Positions 14,939 through 21,395 of a stretch of 21,395 nt of DNA are shown here, one piece after another. The notes beneath the pieces are model-generated. The model did no database searches. It saw nothing but the letters and a program-made list of their open reading frames with translations, and had not been told where the DNA came from. The stretch lies in the NCBI GenBank assembly GCA_012271065.1, contig JAAXHE010000121.1, positions 1 through 21,395 of the forward strand, written 5' to 3'. Numbering within the stretch: the stretch's first letter is position 1; each line of letters begins with the position of its first letter. This DNA is from Candidatus Latescibacterota bacterium. GTDB lineage: Bacteria; Latescibacterota; UBA2968; GCA-2709665. The translations under genes and the position numbers were made by a program.

Positions 14939-14968
14939 AAAAGACACGCTGTTTCAGGCGTGTCTTTT
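14939..14968 (+). terminator. Terminator of the TlpA/DUF6029/selenoprotein unit
   Basis: A perfect 11-bp stem AAAAGACACGC/GCGTGTCTTTT with an 8-base loop lies 25 bases after the selenoprotein stop. The T-rich 3' arm and the following sequence give a standard intrinsic terminator; the A-rich 5' arm would allow function in reverse too. Confidence 0.88.
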
Positions 14969-15227
14969 CATTTCCCGCCTGTACGTCGTGCATGGATCAT
15001 TTTCTGTCCAGTTGGACTATATAATTGATAATCAGACGTTTAATTCGATCAGGCGAAGCCCGTTTTCAGAAACCGAGCCGAGTTCTCAGGCGTCTAACAG
15101 ACTAACAAGCCATCGGATTTCGTCCGACACTGGAGTCGTCACCCACAAAGTAGCATCAATCGCTACGCCTCAGTCAGATTGAAACTTAACATTCCCACAG
15201 ACCACTGCAAACGCGAAAAATCTACAC
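14969..15227. other. Upstream region of tilS
   Basis: This AT-richer stretch between the terminator and tilS should contain the promoter of the tilS gene. A TATAAT occurs at 15020-15025, but the sequence 17 bases upstream does not resemble a -35 box. A short GTAGC/GCTAC hairpin lies near 15150. No gene is seen. Confidence 0.4.
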
Positions 15228-16652
15228 ATGAAACCGAGTCCCGGCGCCAATTCCACTACACCCGACCTGCTTTTCGCGGTTCAGTCGTTCATCGACCGGC
15301 ACCACATGATCGAGCCTGGGGACGGGATTGTGATCGGGGTGTCCGGAGGGCCGGACTCCGTGTCACTTCTGGATCTGCTGGTCAGGTTGCGCGAGTCTGT
15401 CGATATCGCCCTTTACGTCGCCCATCTCAACCATCGGCTGCGAGGTCCCGCATCCGACGAGGACCAGCAGTTCGTGATGGATCTCGCCGCGGCCCTGGAC
15501 TTGCCGTGTTTCTCCGACAGCGCGACCGTAACCACGGCGGGCTCTCCGGAAGCGGCGGCCCGTGATGCACGCCTCATGTTCCTCAAAGCGGTAATGGGCG
15601 ATACCGGCGCCTCACGTATCGCGTTGGGGCATACCCGCAGCGATCAGGCTGAGACCGTACTGATGCGCCTGATTCGCGGCGCCGGTCCCACTGGGCTCGG
15701 CGGGATCAGGCCGATCCGCGACGGGATCTGGATCCGGCCGCTCCTGGCGGTCTCGCGAAGACAGATACAGGCATATGTCGAACACCGGAACCTGCAAGTA
15801 CGATACGACGAATCCAACACTGAAACCCGCTTTCTCCGGAACCGTATCCGGCGCCTCCTTCTGCCGGAGATCGCGTCGGATTACAACCCTTTGATCGAGG
15901 AGGCCCTAGCAAGGTCCGCGGGGATCATTCGGGATGAAGATCAGTTGCTCGGTCAACAGGCGGAATCGGCATATAAAGAGGCCCTGCATTACGAGGGCAA
16001 ACGAAAAATAATTCTTGATGAAACCGCCGTTTTCGGTTATCATATAGCACTTCGGCGCCGGATATTCAAAACGGCATTTTTTCGGCTTCGAGGCAGCGCA
16101 CGGGACCTTGATGAACAGAGTGTGAGCCGCATTGAAGGTCTGCGTCTGACACCTGCAGGCTCGGCTCAGGTGTGTTCCGATGTCTTCGTTCATCGTTCCA
16201 GTCCGTGGCTGATCCTTAGTCGGCCGACGCCGTCGTTCGAGACGCAAGTCGTCGTTCCGGGCGTCACGGAAATACCGGAGATCGGCGCGATTATGGAGAC
16301 GAAAATCCGCCCGGCCAGCGACGTGCGATCGAACGAACTGTCATCCGATCCGTTTCGGGCATGTTTCGATCGGGATGCGATCTTCGGCCGACTGACCGTC
16401 AGAAACCGGCGGCGGGCGGATCGTTTCGTGCCGCTCGGCATGAATGGAACACAAAAAGTCAGCGACCTGTTAATCAACCTCAAGATTCCCAGACCGCTGC
16501 GTGATGAAATCCCGCTGCTGCAGGGCGGGCAGGCCATCCTTTGGGTGGCAGGCTTACGTACGGCGCAGTCCACGGCCGTTACCCATCGGTCGAAAACGGT
16601 GCTGGAGGTTACCCTCAGAGGTGGCTGGGGAGGAGTAATCGCCTCCTCTTGA
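15228..16652 (+). CDS. tilS: tRNA(Ile)-lysidine synthetase
   Basis: A 474-residue cytoplasmic enzyme that attaches lysine to C34 of the CAU-anticodon tRNA-Ile so that it reads AUA. The N-terminal PP-loop ATPase domain carries the signature [17 protein letters not shown] (SGGPDS at 39-44), then [37 protein letters not shown] and the TilS-typical [17 protein letters not shown]. The C-terminal part includes [19 protein letters not shown] and [19 protein letters not shown], matching the TilS-C tRNA-binding region, so the protein is full length. The ATG at 15228 has no clear Shine-Dalgarno, but no alternative start lies before the PP-loop except Met27. It ends 23 bases before the ftsH start, and tilS-ftsH adjacency is common in bacteria. 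Confidence 0.95.
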   Translation: MKPSPGANSTTPDLLFAVQSFIDRHHMIEPGDGIVIGVSGGPDSVSLLDLLVRLRESVDIALYVAHLNHRLRGPASDEDQQFVMDLAAALDLPCFSDSATVTTAGSPEAAARDARLMFLKAVMGDTGASRIALGHTRSDQAETVLMRLIRGAGPTGLGGIRPIRDGIWIRPLLAVSRRQIQAYVEHRNLQVRYDESNTETRFLRNRIRRLLLPEIASDYNPLIEEALARSAGIIRDEDQLLGQQAESAYKEALHYEGKRKIILDETAVFGYHIALRRRIFKTAFFRLRGSARDLDEQSVSRIEGLRLTPAGSAQVCSDVFVHRSSPWLILSRPTPSFETQVVVPGVTEIPEIGAIMETKIRPASDVRSNELSSDPFRACFDRDAIFGRLTVRNRRRADRFVPLGMNGTQKVSDLLINLKIPRPLRDEIPLLQGGQAILWVAGLRTAQSTAVTHRSKTVLEVTLRGGWGGVIASS

Positions 16653-16675
16653 GCGATATCGTCAAGGCGGTAGTT

Positions 16676-18817
<2,142 letters not shown>

Positions 18818-18840
18818 ACGCAGTACTCGGGTTTCATTGA

Positions 18841-18877
18841 GGGATGGTAAAACGCCGTTTCATTTTGCCATCCCTTT
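18841..18877 (+). terminator. Intrinsic terminator after ftsH
   Basis: A 12-bp stem (arms 18841-18852 GGGATGGTAAAA and 18863-18874, one G-U pair) with a 10-base loop is followed by TTTGCATTT. It lies 23 bases after the ftsH stop and includes the ATG at 18844 that would otherwise extend folP. The folP start is therefore placed downstream. Confidence 0.7.
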
Positions 18878-18894
18878 GCATTTCCGGTGTCAGC

Positions 18895-19878
18895 ATGCAG
18901 TACATGAGATCCCCCGCCCGTCGGCTCGACTGTCGGGGAAACATCCTCCGCCTGGGCTCACGGCCCCTCATCATGGGGATTCTCAACGTGACGCCCGATT
19001 CGTTTGCCGACGGTGGACGTTACTTCGAGCCGCGGCAGGCCGTTGAACGCGCACTTCTGATGGCTGAAGAAGGCGCGGACATCATCGACGTGGGCGGCGA
19101 ATCCACACGTCCGGCGGGAACGTACGGAGCCGGCGCCCAACCCGTCTCTGTGGACGAGGAAATCCGCCGTACCGCACCTGTCATCGAAGAGATCGCAGCC
19201 AAAACCAATCTGATCATCTCCATTGACACAACCAAAGCGCCTGTCGCGCAGAGCGCCTTACGGTTGGGCGCATCTATCGTAAACGACATCAGCGCCATGC
19301 GGTTCGACCCTCTCATGGGCGCAACGATCGCGCAATTTGACGCCGCGGTCGTTCTCATGCACATGAAGGGTACACCCCTGACCATGCAGATCAAGCCGAC
19401 GTATGACAACCTGATCCGCGAAATCCTCGATTTTCTCGACGAGCGCAAGACCGGGGCCATCAAAGCGGGCATCGATCCCGGCCGGATTCTGATCGACCCG
19501 GGCCTGGGATTTGGTAAACAAAATGCCCACAATTTCGAGATTCTCGCCCGGCTTGAAGAATTCCATGACCTCGGCTGCCCTCTGATGATCGGCCCCTCGC
19601 GCAAGAAATTCACCGGCGCTGCACTGGATCTTCCGCCAGAGACACGGCTGCACGGCACCCTGGCCGCCGTGGTTTTCTCCGCGGCTGCGGGGGCCCATGT
19701 CGTGCGTGTGCACGACGTGGGCGCCGCGGTTCAAGCCGTACGTGTCGCGGAACAAATCGTGGCTGCCTCCGGTACAGGGTGCAGTACACCCGAGGGAATG
19801 CAACAGGTTCATTCTGGCGCGGATACGTCTGGAAAAACCTCTGCCCAGGTAAGAAACCACATTCCCATTCCCTGTTAG
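18895..19878 (+). CDS. folP: Dihydropteroate synthase
   Basis: This cytoplasmic TIM-barrel enzyme joins p-aminobenzoate to the pterin pyrophosphate in folate synthesis. Hallmarks are LIMGILNVTPDSFADGG (pterin/pyrophosphate loop), DIIDVGGESTRPAG, ISIDTTKAPVAQ, SIVNDISAM, VLMHMKGTP, ILIDPGLGFGKQ, MIGPSRKKF and the terminal VVRVHDV. All residues I would look for are present. The frame extends upstream to an ATG at 18844, but that codon lies inside the ftsH terminator hairpin. I choose ATG 18895 (327 residues); ATG 18904 is equally possible because neither has a clear Shine-Dalgarno. About 40 extra residues of low-complexity sequence follow the last helix (GTGCSTPEGMQQVHSGAD). The gene stops 29 bases before purM. 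Confidence 0.95.
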   Translation: MQYMRSPARRLDCRGNILRLGSRPLIMGILNVTPDSFADGGRYFEPRQAVERALLMAEEGADIIDVGGESTRPAGTYGAGAQPVSVDEEIRRTAPVIEEIAAKTNLIISIDTTKAPVAQSALRLGASIVNDISAMRFDPLMGATIAQFDAAVVLMHMKGTPLTMQIKPTYDNLIREILDFLDERKTGAIKAGIDPGRILIDPGLGFGKQNAHNFEILARLEEFHDLGCPLMIGPSRKKFTGAALDLPPETRLHGTLAAVVFSAAAGAHVVRVHDVGAAVQAVRVAEQIVAASGTGCSTPEGMQQVHSGADTSGKTSAQVRNHIPIPC

Positions 19879-19907
19879 TACACAAACGACGTCCCGAAGG
19901 AACACCG

Positions 19908-20951
19908 ATGCCGGGAAAGTCAGACGCATACGCGGCGGCCGGCGTGAATATTGAGGGCGCCGATCGCACCAAGAGGGGAATAGCCGCATTGGTACGATCG
20001 ACGTTCGGCCCGGAAGTACTTGCCGACATCGGCGGTTTCGGCGGCCTTTTTGCACCCCGGTGGGACGCTTACCGGAACCCTGTCCTGGTAGCGGGTACGG
20101 ATGGCGTGGGCACCAAGCTGAAAATTGCGTTTCTGACCGGTATCCACAATACGGTGGGAGCCGACCTTGTCGCCCATTGCGCCAATGACATCCTTGTGCA
20201 GGGCGCGCGCCCGCTCTTCTTCCTGGACTACCTCGCCATGGGGAAACACGATTCCGCCGTGGCCGAGGCCGTCGTTGAGGGAATCGCAAACGGTTGTAAA
20301 GCCTGCGGATGCGCGCTGCTGGGCGGCGAAATGGCGGAAATGCCCGACTTCTACGCCGAGGGGGAATATGACCTGGCGGGGACGATCGTGGGCATTGTCA
20401 ACCGGGAAGACATTCTGGACGGCTCCCGGGTGCAGCCGGGGGACAAACTCATCGCACTGCCGTCGTCCGGACTCCACACCAACGGTTATTCACTGGCGCG
20501 CAGACTCCTGTTCGAAACCGCGGGATGGGACGTCGCCACACAGCTGGACGAACTCGGCGGCACCATCGGCGAGACCCTGCTGGCTCCCCACCGGAGTTAT
20601 GTTTCGTCCGTGTTCGGTCTCATGGAAGCCGTGACCTTAAGGGGGATGGCCCACATCACCGGAGGAGGCATCGTGGATAACCTGCCACGCACCCTTCCGG
20701 ACGGGCTTGGCGCACGTATTCTCAGGGGAACCTGGCCCGAACCGCCTGTGTTCAACCTCCTACAGAGGGTGGGAGACGACATCCATGTCGACGAGATGTT
20801 TCGCGTGTTCAATATGGGCATGGGCATGGTACTCGTCGTACCGTCGAGTCAGGCTGAACAAGCGGTCGAGCAGTTGAATCGAAACGGTGATGAAGGCTAC
20901 ATTATCGGTGAAGTCGTCGCCGACACCGCTTCCGGCGTCCAAATCATCTAG
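19908..20951 (+). CDS. purM: Phosphoribosylformylglycinamidine cyclo-ligase (AIR synthetase)
   Basis: A 347-residue cytoplasmic enzyme of purine synthesis that converts FGAM to aminoimidazole ribotide using ATP. The start ATG at 19908 has AAGGA six bases upstream; the longer frame from 19779 runs through folP and is not protein-like. The N-terminal half shows DAYAAAGVNIEGADRTK, the ATP loop VAGTDGVGTKLKIA, ADLVAHCANDILVQGARPLF and GCALLGGEMAEMPDFY. The C-terminal half has KLIALPSSGLHTNGYSLARR, GMAHITGGGIVDNLPRTLP and VFNMGMGMVLVV. All correspond to PurM and the length is standard. It follows folP closely and shares a folate-to-purine theme, so co-transcription is likely. The next small membrane-protein gene starts 12 bases after its stop. 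Confidence 0.97.
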   Translation: MPGKSDAYAAAGVNIEGADRTKRGIAALVRSTFGPEVLADIGGFGGLFAPRWDAYRNPVLVAGTDGVGTKLKIAFLTGIHNTVGADLVAHCANDILVQGARPLFFLDYLAMGKHDSAVAEAVVEGIANGCKACGCALLGGEMAEMPDFYAEGEYDLAGTIVGIVNREDILDGSRVQPGDKLIALPSSGLHTNGYSLARRLLFETAGWDVATQLDELGGTIGETLLAPHRSYVSSVFGLMEAVTLRGMAHITGGGIVDNLPRTLPDGLGARILRGTWPEPPVFNLLQRVGDDIHVDEMFRVFNMGMGMVLVVPSSQAEQAVEQLNRNGDEGYIIGEVVADTASGVQII

Positions 20952-20963
20952 CGGGAGTACACC

Positions 20964-21155
20964 ATGTTGCTGCGTATATTCCTTTTCGTCCTGTTTCTGG
21001 GTCTGGTATACCGCGTGTTTCGAGACGTTCTGCGCTCGTCGCTTCGATGGGCCTTTACGTCGAGAGACGGTTCCCGTCCCAACGGCAAGAAGCCATCTTG
21101 GCGAATCAATAAGGATCGGGTTACGGATGCCGAATTCCGCGACCTCGATAGTTGA
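20964..21155 (+). CDS. Small single-pass membrane protein, unknown
   Basis: A 63-residue frame starts 12 bases after purM with GGGAG six bases before its ATG, consistent with translation from the purM message. Residues 2-18 (LLRIFLFVLFLGLVYRV) form one hydrophobic helix. An Arg-rich stretch, a polar region with KKPSWRINKDRV, and an acidic end TDAEFRDLDS follow. The layout, membrane anchor plus basic linker plus a C-terminal 'DAEFRD' motif, is typical of short hypothetical proteins in FCB-group bacteria (DUF4834-like in style), but I cannot name the family. Topology is probably N-out or signal-anchor with a cytoplasmic tail by the positive-inside rule. Confidence 0.72.
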   Translation: MLLRIFLFVLFLGLVYRVFRDVLRSSLRWAFTSRDGSRPNGKKPSWRINKDRVTDAEFRDLDS

Positions 21156-21395
21156 TGCTCTCACACCGCAGGTGTAATACCCGCAAGCGAATGCGCCGGG
21201 CATGTCGTATGGCGCGTCCGCGTCGTAGAAGCTGTTTTAAAATTCCCAGCGGTCTTCGCACGGCTGCAAAAGTGCCGGTCGGCGTTGGGCAAACCCACCC
21301 GTCGTACGAGATCGAGGCTGCGCTTGCTCGCCTCTCATAGGCGGGTTTTTCCGCCTTGACCGCCACTTTTTCGCTCGCGCTCGGGAACTCACCGG
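21156..21395. other. Downstream region with long imperfect inverted repeat
   Basis: No confident gene. Arms 21268-21284 and 21352-21370 pair over about 16 bp (7 bp, one mismatch, 5 bp, a two-base bulge, 4 bp). The 67-base interior itself contains small hairpins (TGGG-CAAA-CCCA near 21286, GGCGG-CCGCC at 21340-21355). A TTTTT ends the 3' arm. It could be an elaborate terminator for the purM unit, a structured RNA or a repeat element. A plus-strand frame here (21152-21340) is Arg-rich and has no ribosome site. Confidence 0.35.

Noticed and set aside
15020..15025. TATAAT as a tilS promoter -10 box
   Set aside because: No matching -35 hexamer at 16-18 bases and it is about 200 bases from the gene; AT-rich chance match.
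16541..16675. Upstream extension of the ftsH frame into tilS
   Set aside because: ATG 16676 has a good ribosome site, and the extension is out-of-frame tilS sequence.
19258..20289. 343-codon minus-strand frame across folP/purM
   Set aside because: Arg/Pro-rich shadow of two unmistakable plus-strand enzymes.

Overview
The window looks like a stretch of a chromosome from an uncultured, Gram-negative, free-living bacterium. An outer-membrane beta-barrel ending in Phe, several exported or lipid-anchored proteins, and a C-terminal pair of EF-hand/dockerin-like repeats support this. The mix of six-bladed beta-propeller proteins, a Gfo/Idh/MocA oxidoreductase, DUF6029 and a 'FLAFAQAFN'-type dockerin tail reminds me of Latescibacterota or neighbouring phyla of the FCB group. 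That placement is an inference from gene style; there is no rRNA here to test it.

Left third (1-6300, minus strand, visibly more AT-rich and loosely packed): a gene-poor start, then a rhodanese-like protein overlapping by 4 bp a 5'-truncated ABC-transporter ATPase. Next come two related exported six-bladed beta-propeller proteins flanking a GNAT acetyltransferase gene that is split by one in-frame amber codon. This part reads as an accessory region with gene duplication and decay.

Middle (6300-11400): an exported SUMF1/FGE-like protein (minus), an alpha/beta-hydrolase that has lost its nucleophile Ser and its His (plus), a 99-bp terminal-inverted-repeat element, an Arg/Gly-rich lipoprotein (plus) and a Gfo/Idh/MocA dehydrogenase (minus), with a strong convergent terminator between the last two.

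The most interesting locus is 11801-14968 (plus): a tight three-gene unit encoding a TlpA-like thiol-disulfide protein (CKPC), a DUF6029 outer-membrane barrel, and a redoxin whose active-site first Cys is an in-frame TGA (U-P-T-C). The redoxin continues into an ASH/HYDIN-type domain and a dockerin-like EF-hand pair. TGA is used as an ordinary stop by many other genes here, a plausible bacterial SECIS hairpin lies immediately downstream of it, and the frame stays open for 263 further codons. I therefore call this a secreted selenoprotein. The unit ends at a perfect-stem terminator.

Right third (15228-21155, plus) is core housekeeping: tilS (tRNA-Ile lysidine synthetase), ftsH (membrane AAA+ protease), folP (dihydropteroate synthase), purM (AIR synthetase) and a small single-pass membrane protein. 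A terminator separates ftsH from folP. The final 240 bases hold no clear gene but contain a long imperfect inverted repeat.
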